Origin: Variovorax paradoxus
GTDB lineage: Bacteria; Pseudomonadota; Gammaproteobacteria; Burkholderiales; Burkholderiaceae_C
NCBI RefSeq assembly: GCF_018614875.1
Contig: NZ_JAGGNW010000003.1
Coordinates: 1 to 64,000 of the forward strand
Length of the DNA: 64,000 bases
Direction of reading: 5' to 3'
Shown here piece by piece: positions 33,579-42,590 of this stretch. A program made the translations under genes and the position numbers. Below the pieces are notes generated by a model. That model searched no databases. It had not been told where the DNA came from and saw nothing but the letters and a program-made list of their open reading frames with translations. The stretch's first letter is position 1. The number at the start of each line of letters is the position of its first letter.

Positions 33579-34400
33579 CTAGTGGTTGTCCTCGATGTTG
33601 AGGACTTTCCCCAAGCCCAGAAAATAGTTGGCAAACGCAAGCAGTGCCGCCGTCACCGCAATGTAGACAGCGGAGAGCGCCGCCAGGGTCGGGTCGGCAA
33701 ACTCCCGAACATAGTTGTACATGGCCACCGGCAGCGTCTGCGTGTCCTGTGTCGTCACGAAAAGCGATGCGGTGAATTCGCTGAATGACATGATGGCGGC
33801 GAACAGCCATCCACCGAAGAGCCCCGGAGCCAGAAGAGGAACCGTGACGGTGAAAAGCACCTTCACCGGCGACCCGCCCAGGCTGGCCGCCGCCTGCTCG
33901 AGCCGTTCGTCCAGGTTCTCCATGGAAACATAGACGCTCCTGAGCACAAAGGGCAGCACCAGCATGACGTGGCACAGGATGACGATGCCGTATCCACGTT
34001 GCACCGAAGTCTGCGACACCAGGATGAGCAGGCCCAGCCCCAACGTGAAATGCGGCACCACCAGCGGCGAATGCAGGATCGCGAGGAGGAGCTGCTTGCC
34101 GCGGAACTCCAGCCGCTTCACCGCGATGGACAGACACGTCCCGATCACCAAGGCCAGGAAGGAAGACCACCCGGTGACGACCATGCTCGAGCGAAATCCT
34201 TCCTGGAAATCCGGATAGCTGAACACCCGCGCAAGCCACTTGAGCGAATACGATTCAGGCGGAAAGGCAAGGATCGCTTTTTCGTTGAATGCGGCGATCG
34301 TCACCACCACCACCGGCAACAATACGAATGCAAGCAGGATGGCGATCAGCAGCGGCCCGGCAACACGCAGCGGCAGAGGCAGGGAACTTCGGATTTTCAT
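33579..34400 (-). CDS. ABC transporter permease, PotC-like
   Basis: A 273-residue permease of the spermidine/putrescine-type importer. It has six hydrophobic segments, beginning with AGPLLIAILLAFVLLPVVVV, and the ATPase-contact EAA loop AAASLGGSPVKVLFTVTVPL. The start at 34400 is preferred over 34415 because GGAGG lies the right distance upstream and the gene then begins one base after the partner's stop. It is the last gene of the binding-protein/permease/permease operon; the ATPase gene is probably the one at 42591. Confidence 0.9.
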   Translation of the reverse strand: MKIRSSLPLPLRVAGPLLIAILLAFVLLPVVVVTIAAFNEKAILAFPPESYSLKWLARVFSYPDFQEGFRSSMVVTGWSSFLALVIGTCLSIAVKRLEFRGKQLLLAILHSPLVVPHFTLGLGLLILVSQTSVQRGYGIVILCHVMLVLPFVLRSVYVSMENLDERLEQAAASLGGSPVKVLFTVTVPLLAPGLFGGWLFAAIMSFSEFTASLFVTTQDTQTLPVAMYNYVREFADPTLAALSAVYIAVTAALLAFANYFLGLGKVLNIEDNH

Positions 34401-34401
34401 T

Positions 34402-35250
34402 TCAGTGTCCTCCAACGGCCTTCAGGCGCTTCGTCAAGAGTCCCAAGGCAAAGAGCGCCGCGGTCGTCATCAGCAGCCCCATCACGCTCAGGCTGGCTGC
34501 CTGCGGAAAATTCATGGAGGAAAAGCCGAGTTGATAGACCAGGGTCGACACCGTGGGCACGCGGCCTCCGCCAATCATCTGGGGCGTCGCAAAGGCACTG
34601 AAGGTCCAGGCAAAGGCGGTCGTGATGCTGGCCAGAATGCCCGGCATCGAAAGAGGCAGCGTGACCGTGACGAAAGTCTTGACGGGGCCCGCGCCCAGGC
34701 TTTGCGCGGCCTTTTCATAGTCGCGGTTGATGTGCGAGATCGCCGTGGCGAGCATCAGGACCACCACGGGAATCGTCACGTGCACCAGCGCGACGAGCAC
34801 GCCCAGGTGGGTGAACATGAGTTCGAATGGCCATTCGATCAAGCCGAGCTTTCGCAAGGTGCCGTTGATGAAGCCGTTGCTGCCCAGCACGGCGATCCAC
34901 GAGTAGGTCCGGACGATTTCACCCAGGAATAGCGGCGTGATCGAAACGATCAGGATGAAGGATTTGAGAGCCCGGTTCTTCACGCGAACCAGGGCGTAGG
35001 CCAGGGGATAGGCGGCGACAAGCGAGAACACCGTCGTCTCCACACTCAGCAACAAGGTATTGGCAAACGCATCGAGATAGATCGACTTGCCCATGCCGGA
35101 GAAATTGGCGAAGGTCAGCCCGCCGACATCCAGTGAGCCGGGAACAAACGCCCGAAAGCTGAACTGGAACACCGCGGCCAGTGAGACGGCGATGCCCATC
35201 GCAACAATGACGGCTGGAGATACCAGCCATGCCCGTAGATCGGAGCGCAT
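34402..35250 (-). CDS. ABC transporter permease, PotB-like
   Basis: A 282-residue permease with an N-terminal helix (VSPAVIVAMGIAVSLAAVFQ), several further helices and the EAA loop AAQSLGAGPVKTFVTVTLPL at about residues 180-199. PLFLGEIVRTYSWIAVLG is typical of PotB/PhnU-type subunits. It starts 31 bases after the binding-protein gene and pairs with the PotC-like product to form the channel. Confidence 0.9.
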   Translation of the reverse strand: MRSDLRAWLVSPAVIVAMGIAVSLAAVFQFSFRAFVPGSLDVGGLTFANFSGMGKSIYLDAFANTLLLSVETTVFSLVAAYPLAYALVRVKNRALKSFILIVSITPLFLGEIVRTYSWIAVLGSNGFINGTLRKLGLIEWPFELMFTHLGVLVALVHVTIPVVVLMLATAISHINRDYEKAAQSLGAGPVKTFVTVTLPLSMPGILASITTAFAWTFSAFATPQMIGGGRVPTVSTLVYQLGFSSMNFPQAASLSVMGLLMTTAALFALGLLTKRLKAVGGH

Positions 35251-35281
35251 TCCTGAACCTTGTTCCAGAGACCCTACGGAG

Positions 35282-36310
35282 TCAGTTCATCATGTTCTCG
35301 GTGAACCACTTGCGCCACTCGGCAGTCTTCTCGGCGCGCAGCTTGTTGTCGATGACGATGGTCTGGGTGTCCCACTGTGCCTTGGTGGTGAATACGCCCG
35401 GCAGCTTGGCGTCTTCGGCCGAAACCGTTGCGTTGTCGACGACCGGGCTGGCTTTCTTCGAAGCCACGATCCTTGACTGCACTTCGGGCGACAGCGCGAT
35501 GTTCAGGAACTTGTGGGCCAGGTCGGCCTTGGTGCTTCCCTTCATGATGGCCATGGTGTCAACGCCGAGCACCGCACCTTCCTTGGGCATGACCACCTTG
35601 ATCGGCACGCCCTGGCTGGCCATGTGGTACGCGTTCATCGAAAGAATGACTTCCACGGGCGTTTCCCCGGTGGCGATCAATTGCTGCGCATTGGCATCGT
35701 TGGTATAGAAGGCCTTGAAGTTGGGCTTGAGCGCCTTGAGTTTGTCCTGGCCTTTTTCCCAGGACCTGGCATCTCCGCCCGACAGCATGGCGGCAACCGC
35801 AATCAAGTGGCTGGGGTCGAAGTCAGGGGCGCTGATCTTGCCTTTCAGGGCCGGATTCCACAGGTCATTCCAGCTTTCGAATTTGACGCTGGGCGGCAGC
35901 AGGTCGGCGCGATAGCCGATGGAATACACATAGGCCCAGCTGCCGATGTGGTACGGGCTGATCCTGGCGCGGTCGACCAGGCGGCTGGCGTTCGGGATCT
36001 TGCTGTTGTCGAGCTGCTCGAACAGGTCGCTGTTCACGTAGAGCCAGCCGACATGCGAGGTCGTGAACGTGATGTCGCTTTCGGGCTTGGAGGCGAGCTT
36101 GGCCTTGTTCAGCCGGTCGATGGTGCCGCCGGTCACGTACTTCACCGGCACGCCGGTCTGCTTCGTGAACTCCTTGCCGATGTTCTCGTCGATGAGGTCG
36201 CGGAAGCTGCCACCCCATGTGCTCACCACCAGGGCGTTGTCCTGCGAGTAGGCCGATGTGGCGGCCAGCGTGGCGGAAAGCACGCACAGTGTCAGAAGCT
36301 TGCGAATCAT
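35282..36310 (-). CDS. ABC transporter substrate-binding protein, PotD-like
   Basis: A 342-residue periplasmic protein. The Sec signal peptide (MIRKLLTLCVLSATLAATSA, cleavage before YSQ) precedes ALVVSTWGGSFRDLIDENI, the opening of PotD/spermidine-type binding proteins. FESWNDLWNPALKGKISAPD and VGVDTMAIMKGSTKADLAHK are also family regions. The ligand may be a polyamine or another small cation; family members also bind 2-aminoethylphosphonate and other compounds. It is the first gene of its operon, divergent from the Rid gene across 297 bases in which I saw no strong operator. Confidence 0.9.
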   Translation of the reverse strand: MIRKLLTLCVLSATLAATSAYSQDNALVVSTWGGSFRDLIDENIGKEFTKQTGVPVKYVTGGTIDRLNKAKLASKPESDITFTTSHVGWLYVNSDLFEQLDNSKIPNASRLVDRARISPYHIGSWAYVYSIGYRADLLPPSVKFESWNDLWNPALKGKISAPDFDPSHLIAVAAMLSGGDARSWEKGQDKLKALKPNFKAFYTNDANAQQLIATGETPVEVILSMNAYHMASQGVPIKVVMPKEGAVLGVDTMAIMKGSTKADLAHKFLNIALSPEVQSRIVASKKASPVVDNATVSAEDAKLPGVFTTKAQWDTQTIVIDNKLRAEKTAEWRKWFTENMMN

Positions 36311-36607
36311 TGAAAACCCTCAGATCGAAAAGTTGAACGTTGGTCGGAGCTGGCAATCCGTCGGCGAGTTGCCTGAAGATGCAAGCGTTGCGCCAGCACC
36401 ATGTCCACTCACCTCAGCGACCGGATGATGTGGAACTCGCGACTTGCGGCCAAGTCGCCTTTTACTTAGAGGTGCCTCAATTTTCCTGATGGGCGCGGGT
36501 CCGCGGGCAAAGCTCGGAAATTCCTAAACGGTCGCCCGGAAAATACAAATGGCACCGATGTCCGGCGCCGATGACCATTGCCGTTCCCGTCATCAGCGCT
36601 CAGCAAC

Positions 36608-37021
36608 ATGAAACACACCCGCATCCGGCCTTTCAATACCAAGGTCACGTACCCGGAACAGAAGCTCGACAACGACCTTTGCCAGGCCGTTGTCGCTCGA
36701 GGCAGCACCGTTTTCCTGCGCGGGCAGATCGGACAGGACCTTGAAACGTCCGAGAGCGTCTGTATAGGGAATGTCAGCGGTCAAGCAGAGCAGGCCATGG
36801 CGAACATAGCGATGCTGCTCAAAGAGGCCGGCGGCGAACTCCAGGACATCTGCAAGATCACGATCTACATCATCGATCCACGTTACCGCGAGGCCGTCTA
36901 TCTCGTCGTGGGCCGCTGGCTGAAAGGGGTTTTCCCTGTATCGACAGGCATCGTGGTGTCTGCCCTGGCCCGTCCGGAATGGCTGGTGGAAATTGATGCC
37001 ACGGCCATGATTCCCGACTGA
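36608..37021 (+). CDS. RidA/YjgF-family protein
   Basis: A 137-residue Rid protein. Known members hydrolyse reactive enamines or imines formed by PLP enzymes and oxidases. The C-terminal STGIVVSALARPEWLVEIDA matches the Arg- and Glu-containing active-site end of the family, and NVSGQAEQAMANIAMLLKEA is the central helix. The start at 36608 is the first ATG before the fold. The DUF1028 gene follows after five bases, a pairing seen in catabolic operons, so it probably deaminates an intermediate of this pathway. Confidence 0.88.
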   Translation: MKHTRIRPFNTKVTYPEQKLDNDLCQAVVARGSTVFLRGQIGQDLETSESVCIGNVSGQAEQAMANIAMLLKEAGGELQDICKITIYIIDPRYREAVYLVVGRWLKGVFPVSTGIVVSALARPEWLVEIDATAMIPD

Positions 37022-37026
37022 GCCCC

Positions 37027-37698
37027 ATGACGTTCTCCATCATCGCGCGCTGCCCCGCCACCGGGCAGTTCGGTGCTGCCGTTGCCTCGTCCTCCCCCGC
37101 GGTCGCCGCGCGTTGCATCCGCGGCCGCACGCACGTGGGCGCCGCCGCCAGCCAGAACATCACCGATCCGGATCTGGGCCCGCTCGCCCTGGACCTGCTC
37201 GCCAGCGGACTGACGCCGGCGCAAGCGTTGGCCGAGCTGCAAAAGCGCCCCTTCATCGACTACCGCCAGGTGATGGCTATCGATGCGTCGAACCCGCCGG
37301 TGGTTTTCACCGGGGCCAAGGCGCTCGGCACCCTGGCCAGCGTGGTCGGCACGCATGCTGCCTGCGCCGGCAACATGCTGCTCACATGCGAGGTGCCCCA
37401 GGCGATGCTCTCGGCATTCGAAAGCGCCGAAGGCCCGCTGGCCGAACGCCTGATGCAGGCCATGCTCGCCGGCCAAGCGGCTGGTGGCGAGGAAGGCCCT
37501 GTGCATTCGGCCGGCCTGCTGGTCTACGGGGAGCAGAACTGGCCGATCGTGGATCTTCGGCTGGACTGGGTGGAGCTCGATCCGGTGCAGGCCCTCTACG
37601 CCACCTGGAAGGTGTACGAACCGCAGCTGCAAGCCTACATCACGCGGGCGCTCGACCCGCGCGCGGCCCCCAGCTTCGGGGTGCCTGGAAACCTCTGA
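37027..37698 (+). CDS. DUF1028 family protein (Ntn-hydrolase-like)
   Basis: A 223-residue DUF1028 protein. The opening MTFSIIARCPATGQFGAAVA is the family signature, with later NITDPDLGPLALDLLASGLT and HAACAGNMLL. The fold is predicted to be Ntn-hydrolase-like, and members often sit beside Rid proteins and amidases or deacylases, but no reaction is firmly established. It is coupled to the Rid gene and followed by a LysR gene 65 bases on. Here it would fit amide or lactam hydrolysis together with the M20 deacylase; this is inference. Confidence 0.88.
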   Translation: MTFSIIARCPATGQFGAAVASSSPAVAARCIRGRTHVGAAASQNITDPDLGPLALDLLASGLTPAQALAELQKRPFIDYRQVMAIDASNPPVVFTGAKALGTLASVVGTHAACAGNMLLTCEVPQAMLSAFESAEGPLAERLMQAMLAGQAAGGEEGPVHSAGLLVYGEQNWPIVDLRLDWVELDPVQALYATWKVYEPQLQAYITRALDPRAAPSFGVPGNL

Positions 37699-37763
37699 AG
37701 GGCCGCCGGTACACTGGACTGTCAACGTCCCGCGCCGCTCCCCAGCCTCTTCTCTACCTCGAC

Positions 37764-38723
37764 ATGCTCAACCGCGTTTCCTTGCGTCAGATGGAGTATT
37801 TTGTCGCCACCGCGACGCACGGCAGCATCGCCGCTGCGTCGGCGCAGATCCATATCTCCTCGCCTTCGATCTCCGCGGCCATTGCGCATCTCGAGTCCGA
37901 GCTGAACGTGCAGTTGTTCGTCCGCCATCCCTCCAAGGGACTGGGACTGACCGCCATCGGCACCCTGGTGCTGCGGCAGTGTGAAGACGTGCTCGACCAG
38001 TCCTCCCGCCTGTATGAGATCGCCTCGGATTCGAGCGATGTCATGCAAGGCGTCTTGCGGGTAGGCAGCTTCCAGTCGCTCACCGCCATGATTGCACCCG
38101 AGGTCATCTTCGGATTTTCCCGAGCGTTCGAGACGGTGGAAGTGGAGATGGTCGAAGGCGACCAGGTGGTCTTGATGAACAAGATCCGTGCGCTCGAGAT
38201 CGACCTGGCGATCACCTACGACCTGCACCTGGGCGACGACATCGAGTTCGAAACCCTGGCGACGCTGCCGCCCTATGTGCTGGTGAGCGAACTGCATCCG
38301 TTGGCGCAGGAGAAGGCCGTCACGTTCGAGGAGCTGGCACCCCAGCCCTACGTGCTGCTCGACCTGCCGATGAGCCGGGAGTACTTCACCTCGCTTTTCG
38401 CCAAGGCCGGCGTCACGCCGAACATCGTGGCGCGCTCGCGGTCCGAGGAAGTGGTGCGCTCCATGGTGGCCAACGGCATCGGGTATGCGCTGTTCAACGT
38501 GCGGCCCAAATCGAACCAGGCGCTCGACGGCAAACGCATGGTGCGTGTGCGCCTGGCCGGCACCAATCGACCGATGCAGCTTGGCCTGGCAACGTACAAG
38601 CCGATGAAGCAGTCGCGACTGACCCGCGTCTTCATGGAGCGCTGCCGCGCCTACATCTCCGACCAGTACATCCCCGGCATGAGCGCGGCGAGATTCTTCG
38701 ACCCCCACATCGCAGCGCCCTGA
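37764..38723 (+). CDS. LysR-family transcriptional regulator
   Basis: A 319-residue LysR regulator. The helix-turn-helix region is VSLRQMEYFVATATHGSIAA, then ASAQIHISSPSISAAIAHLE, with the co-inducer domain from about residue 92 (GVLRVGSFQSLTAMIAPEV). An open frame extends far upstream but there it is in the wrong phase of the DUF1028 gene, so the ATG at 37764, directly before the LysR start motif, is used. Lying inside the run from Rid to the M20 deacylase, it probably regulates this catabolic island. Confidence 0.9.
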   Translation: MLNRVSLRQMEYFVATATHGSIAAASAQIHISSPSISAAIAHLESELNVQLFVRHPSKGLGLTAIGTLVLRQCEDVLDQSSRLYEIASDSSDVMQGVLRVGSFQSLTAMIAPEVIFGFSRAFETVEVEMVEGDQVVLMNKIRALEIDLAITYDLHLGDDIEFETLATLPPYVLVSELHPLAQEKAVTFEELAPQPYVLLDLPMSREYFTSLFAKAGVTPNIVARSRSEEVVRSMVANGIGYALFNVRPKSNQALDGKRMVRVRLAGTNRPMQLGLATYKPMKQSRLTRVFMERCRAYISDQYIPGMSAARFFDPHIAAP

Positions 38724-38741
38724 AGCGCCCAACGCATCGCC

Positions 38742-39923
38742 ATGGATCAAGAAAGTGCCGCAAGCATGTCCAGCATTCCGCTGCTGGAAACACTGATTGC
38801 CTTCCCCTCGGTTTCCCTGAAACCGAACATCGGGCTCATCCACAAGGTGCAGGAGATCCTGGCGGAAGCCGGCATCGAATCGACCCTTGCGCCGGACCCG
38901 CAGGACGCCAGCAGGACCAACCTGTTCGCCACGGTGGGTCCGCAAGGCGTTCCGGGGGTCCTGCTCTCCGGGCACACCGACGTGGTGCCCGTGGACGGTC
39001 AGCCCTGGACTTCGCCGCCCTTCGAGGCCACGCACAAGGATGGCCGCATCTACGGACGCGGCGCGGCCGACATGAAGGGCTTCGTCGCCTGCGCCGTCAT
39101 CGCCATGGTGGCTGCGGCCCGCAGACCGCTGAAGCGCCCCCTGCAACTGGCCCTGTCCTTCGACGAGGAGATCGGCTGCGTCGGCGTGCGCCACCTGCTG
39201 CGCCGGCTCGAGAACGACCTCCCCGCGCCCTACCTTTGCATCGTCGGCGAGCCCACCCTGATGCGCATCGGCACGGGTCACAAGGGCAAGTCCGCCTATC
39301 GGGCCGTCTGCTGCGGCCAGGCCGGCCATTCGGGCCTGGCGCCCAGGTTCATCAACGCCGTCCACATGGCGAGCGACCTGGTCGCGTCGATGCGCGAGGT
39401 GCAGCGCGAACTGTCGGAGACCGGCCCTCGCGAGGAGGGCTACGGCGTGCCCTACTCCACGGTCCATGTCGGCGTGATCCACGGCGGCCGGGCCCTGAAC
39501 ATCGTGCCCAGCGAATGCGAGCTCAGCTTCGAGATCCGCCATGTCTCGCAAGACCAGCCCGAGGAGATCCTGGCCCGCGTGCTGCAGCGCCTGGCCGACC
39601 GCGTGGCGGCCGATGCGGTGCATCCCGAGGCCCCGTTGCCGGACATCCAGCTGACCAACAGCTATCCCAGCCTGAGCACGCCCGAGGATTCGCCGGCCGT
39701 CGGCCTGCTCGGTTCCCTGCTGCCCCCCGGCACCCGCTGCACAAAGGTCGATTTCGGATCCGAAGGCGGCTTGTTCAAGCAGAGCTGGCGCGAAACTCCG
39801 GTGCTGATCTGCGGCCCCGGCAGCATCGAGGTGGCGCACAAGGCCGATGAATACGTGGAACTGTCGCAGATCGAAGCCTGCGACCGGATGATGGCCGCCC
39901 TCGTCGACTTCCTCTGCCAGTAG
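38742..39923 (+). CDS. argE: M20 peptidase, acetylornithine deacetylase-like (ArgE)
   Basis: A 393-residue zinc amidohydrolase of the ArgE/DapE group, removing an acyl group from an amino acid. Metal and catalytic residues are visible: LSGHTDVVPV, GRGAADMKGF, FDEEIGCVG (catalytic Glu), VGEPT and a C-terminal His in IEVAHKADEYV. Betaproteobacteria generally make ornithine through ArgJ, so this copy more likely serves catabolism of an N-acylated compound imported by the neighbouring transporter. It ends three bases before the convergent hydroxyacid oxidase gene. ATG 38766 is an alternative start. Confidence 0.85.
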   Translation: MDQESAASMSSIPLLETLIAFPSVSLKPNIGLIHKVQEILAEAGIESTLAPDPQDASRTNLFATVGPQGVPGVLLSGHTDVVPVDGQPWTSPPFEATHKDGRIYGRGAADMKGFVACAVIAMVAAARRPLKRPLQLALSFDEEIGCVGVRHLLRRLENDLPAPYLCIVGEPTLMRIGTGHKGKSAYRAVCCGQAGHSGLAPRFINAVHMASDLVASMREVQRELSETGPREEGYGVPYSTVHVGVIHGGRALNIVPSECELSFEIRHVSQDQPEEILARVLQRLADRVAADAVHPEAPLPDIQLTNSYPSLSTPEDSPAVGLLGSLLPPGTRCTKVDFGSEGGLFKQSWRETPVLICGPGSIEVAHKADEYVELSQIEACDRMMAALVDFLCQ

Positions 39924-39926
39924 GCC

Positions 39927-41069
39927 TCAGCGCATGCGCAGGATTTCGCGGTCGACGCCGCGGACATCTGTCTTGCCGCAGAAGGCCATGGAGAGATCGA
40001 GTTCGTTCTGGATGAGGTGCAAGGCCGTGGCAACGCCTTTCTCTCCCAGGGCTCCCAGGCCGTACATCAAGGCGCGGCCGATGTAGGTGCCGCGCGCCCC
40101 GAGCGCGATCGCCTTCAGCACGTCCTGTCCCGAGCGAATGCCCCCATCCATGTGCACCTCCACCCGGTGTCCGACGGCCTCCACGATGCGTGGCAAGGTG
40201 GAGATCGACGACGAGGCGCCGTCGAGCTGCCGCCCGCCGTGGTTCGACACCACGATGGCGTCGGCCCCGCTTTCAGCCGCCAGCCGCGCATCCTCGGGAT
40301 CCTGGATGCCCTTGACGATCAGCTTGCCGTTCCAGCGCTTCTTGATCCATTCGATGTCTTGCCACGACAGGCGTGGATCGAACTGCTCCCGGGTCCACTC
40401 CACCAGCGAGCCGATGTTGTCCACGCCCTTCGCGTGCCCGACGATGTTGCCGAAATGGCGATGCCGGGTGCCCAGCATGTTCCAGCACCAGCGCGGCTTG
40501 CTCGCCAGGTTCACGAGATTGCGCAGGGTCGGCCGAGGGGGCGTGGACAGTCCGTTCTTCTTGTCCTTGTGACGCTGCCCGAATACCTGCAGGTCCATGG
40601 TGACCACGAGCGCGGAACAGTTGGCGTTGCCGGCCCTCTCGATCAGGCCTTCCACGAAGCTCCGGTCGCGCAGCACATAGAGCTGGAACCAGAACGGATG
40701 GCGGCCGGTCGCTTCGGCCACTGCCTCGATCGGGCAGATGCTCATGGTCGACAAGGTGAACGGTATGCCGAACTTCTGCGCCGCGCGCGCCGCCAGGATC
40801 TCGCCATCGGCATGCTGCATGCCGGCGAGACCCGTGGGCGCAATCGCCACCGGCATGCTGACCGCCTGTCCCACCATGGTGCTGGCGGTGCTGCGCTCGG
40901 TGATGTCCACCGCCACGCGCTGGCGAAACTCGATCTTGCCGAAATCCTCTTCGTTGGCACGGTAGGTGTATCCGGTCCACGAGCCGCCATCCACATAGTC
41001 GTAGAACATCCGGGGCACGCGTTTCCTCGCCAGGCGGCGCAGGTCTTCGATGCAGGTGATCTCGGCCAT
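39927..41069 (-). CDS. FMN-dependent alpha-hydroxyacid oxidase/dehydrogenase (LldD-like)
   Basis: A 380-residue TIM-barrel flavoprotein oxidising L-2-hydroxy acids to 2-oxo acids. It opens with CIEDLRRLARKRVPRMFYDY. The catalytic His and Arg stand in VSNHGGRQLDGA, and the FMN phosphate site is MDGGIRSGQDVLKAIALGA. ATGRHPFWFQLYVLRDR is also typical. Members include lactate, mandelate and glycolate oxidising enzymes; the substrate here is unknown. It starts six bases after the flavin monooxygenase stop, so the two form an operon divergent from the ATPase gene. Confidence 0.9.
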   Translation of the reverse strand: MAEITCIEDLRRLARKRVPRMFYDYVDGGSWTGYTYRANEEDFGKIEFRQRVAVDITERSTASTMVGQAVSMPVAIAPTGLAGMQHADGEILAARAAQKFGIPFTLSTMSICPIEAVAEATGRHPFWFQLYVLRDRSFVEGLIERAGNANCSALVVTMDLQVFGQRHKDKKNGLSTPPRPTLRNLVNLASKPRWCWNMLGTRHRHFGNIVGHAKGVDNIGSLVEWTREQFDPRLSWQDIEWIKKRWNGKLIVKGIQDPEDARLAAESGADAIVVSNHGGRQLDGASSSISTLPRIVEAVGHRVEVHMDGGIRSGQDVLKAIALGARGTYIGRALMYGLGALGEKGVATALHLIQNELDLSMAFCGKTDVRGVDREILRMR

Positions 41070-41075
41070 GCAGGC

Positions 41076-42326
41076 TCAGGTCTTGCCGTACGACATGTAC
41101 GCATCCTGGACCGCGATATGGTCGGCGATGTATTTCGCGTCGTGCCACACGCCGTAGATGAAGGACGAGGCGCGGTTGACCAGGTTCGGCAGTCCCAGGA
41201 AGTAGATGCCGCTCTCCGCGGAAATGCCCCGCTTGTGAAACGGTGCACCCTTTTCATCGAAGGCATTGACCTTCAGCCAGCTGTAGTCGAAGGTGAATCC
41301 GGTGGCCCAGAGAATCGTCGTGATGCCGGCCTTGGCGAGATCCAGGCTCATGATCGGCTCCTTGAGGCAGTCCGGGTCCGGCAGCAGTTCCCAGGCTTCG
41401 GGCTCCGGCGCAAAGGGCAGGCCGTTCTGCTCGATGTAGGCATCCGCTTCGCGCAGCACGTCGAAGTACGCCTGGTCGCCTTCCGCGACATTCCTGGCCA
41501 GGCCTTCTTCGAACTCGATGACGCCGTCCTTGTAGGTCCTGGTCAGGCCGACCAGCGTCACTCCCATGTGCGCAAGGCGACGGAAATCGACCGTCTTGCC
41601 ACCCTCGTAGCCGCTGACGGCGAACGCGACGTGCTGCTTCTTGGGCTTGGTCTTGACTTCGTCCCACAGGCCCAGGGCACCCAGCCACCAGCAGTAGTCG
41701 CGGCCGCGGTAGGAACGCGGCGGGCGGTAGTGCTCGCCCACCGAGAGATAGACCGTCTTGCCCGCCTTGCGCAGTTCCTCGGCAATCTGCGAGCCGGAAG
41801 CGCCCGCACCCACGACCAGCACGGCGCCTTCCCGCAACTGGCCCGGGTTCTTGTACGCCGAGGAATGCAGCTGCTGGATGCTGTCGGTTTCGGGAACGAT
41901 CTTCGGATAGGCCGGAATCTGGAAGGGACCGGTGGCCGCAACGACGTTGATCGCTTCGATGACCCCCTCGGAGGTCGTGACCTTGAAGCCCGGGCGACCC
42001 ACGTTGCGTTCCACCTGCTTGACCTCGACACCGGTGCGCACGGGCGCCTTCAGCATGGCGGCGTACTCCTCGAAATACTGCGCCATGCGCTCTTTCGGTG
42101 GAAATGCCTCCGGCGAAACGCCTTCGAACTTCAACCCTGGAAAACGGTCATGCCAGGCGGGGCCATTCGCGACCAGCGAATCCCAGCGCTCCGAGCGCCA
42201 ACGTTCCGCGATCCGGTCGCGCTCCAGCACCACATGCGGCACCCCCACGAGCGAAAGATGCTCGCTCATGGCGATGCCGGCCTGACCAGCGCCGACCACC
42301 AAGGTATTGATTTTTTCCACTGACAT
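41076..42326 (-). CDS. flavin-containing monooxygenase (CzcO/FMO-like)
   Basis: A 416-residue class B-type flavoprotein. The FAD motif VVGAGQAGIAMSEHL lies at residues 9-23 and the NADPH motif VVGAGASGSQIAEEL at about 170-184. Between them an FMO-type stretch ends in QLHSSAYKNP. Members oxygenate N, S or carbonyl compounds with NADPH and O2. The start at 42326 precedes the FAD motif by eight residues; the open frame continues far upstream without similarity. The gene leads the operon with the hydroxyacid oxidase and is divergent from the transporter ATPase gene. Confidence 0.88.
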   Translation of the reverse strand: MSVEKINTLVVGAGQAGIAMSEHLSLVGVPHVVLERDRIAERWRSERWDSLVANGPAWHDRFPGLKFEGVSPEAFPPKERMAQYFEEYAAMLKAPVRTGVEVKQVERNVGRPGFKVTTSEGVIEAINVVAATGPFQIPAYPKIVPETDSIQQLHSSAYKNPGQLREGAVLVVGAGASGSQIAEELRKAGKTVYLSVGEHYRPPRSYRGRDYCWWLGALGLWDEVKTKPKKQHVAFAVSGYEGGKTVDFRRLAHMGVTLVGLTRTYKDGVIEFEEGLARNVAEGDQAYFDVLREADAYIEQNGLPFAPEPEAWELLPDPDCLKEPIMSLDLAKAGITTILWATGFTFDYSWLKVNAFDEKGAPFHKRGISAESGIYFLGLPNLVNRASSFIYGVWHDAKYIADHIAVQDAYMSYGKT

Positions 42327-42590
42327 TTGTGTTCCTAAAGAAGATCGCCACTGATGCACGTCGCCAGGCAGCCTGGAGACACCAGCCATCGATGCAGGCG
42401 AGTCTGAAGAAGCACACCGCATTTGAAAATCACGTTTTTCGGATTCAGGGCTTAGGAAAAAGCAAAGCGCTGCCCGCAAGGCCCTCGCTGGGACCGGTGC
42501 CCCGTGGCCATCGAGACCTTTCGTTTTTCCGAGGGGCGGCATCAATTTCGGCAAAGGCCCGGACACGGACTCCTGGCTTATCGTTCGCGC

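Noticed and set aside
37113..37763. In-frame extension making a DUF1028-LysR fusion of over 500 residues
   Set aside because: Upstream of 37764 the frame is out of phase with the DUF1028 gene, and the protein-like sequence begins exactly at the LysR start motif.
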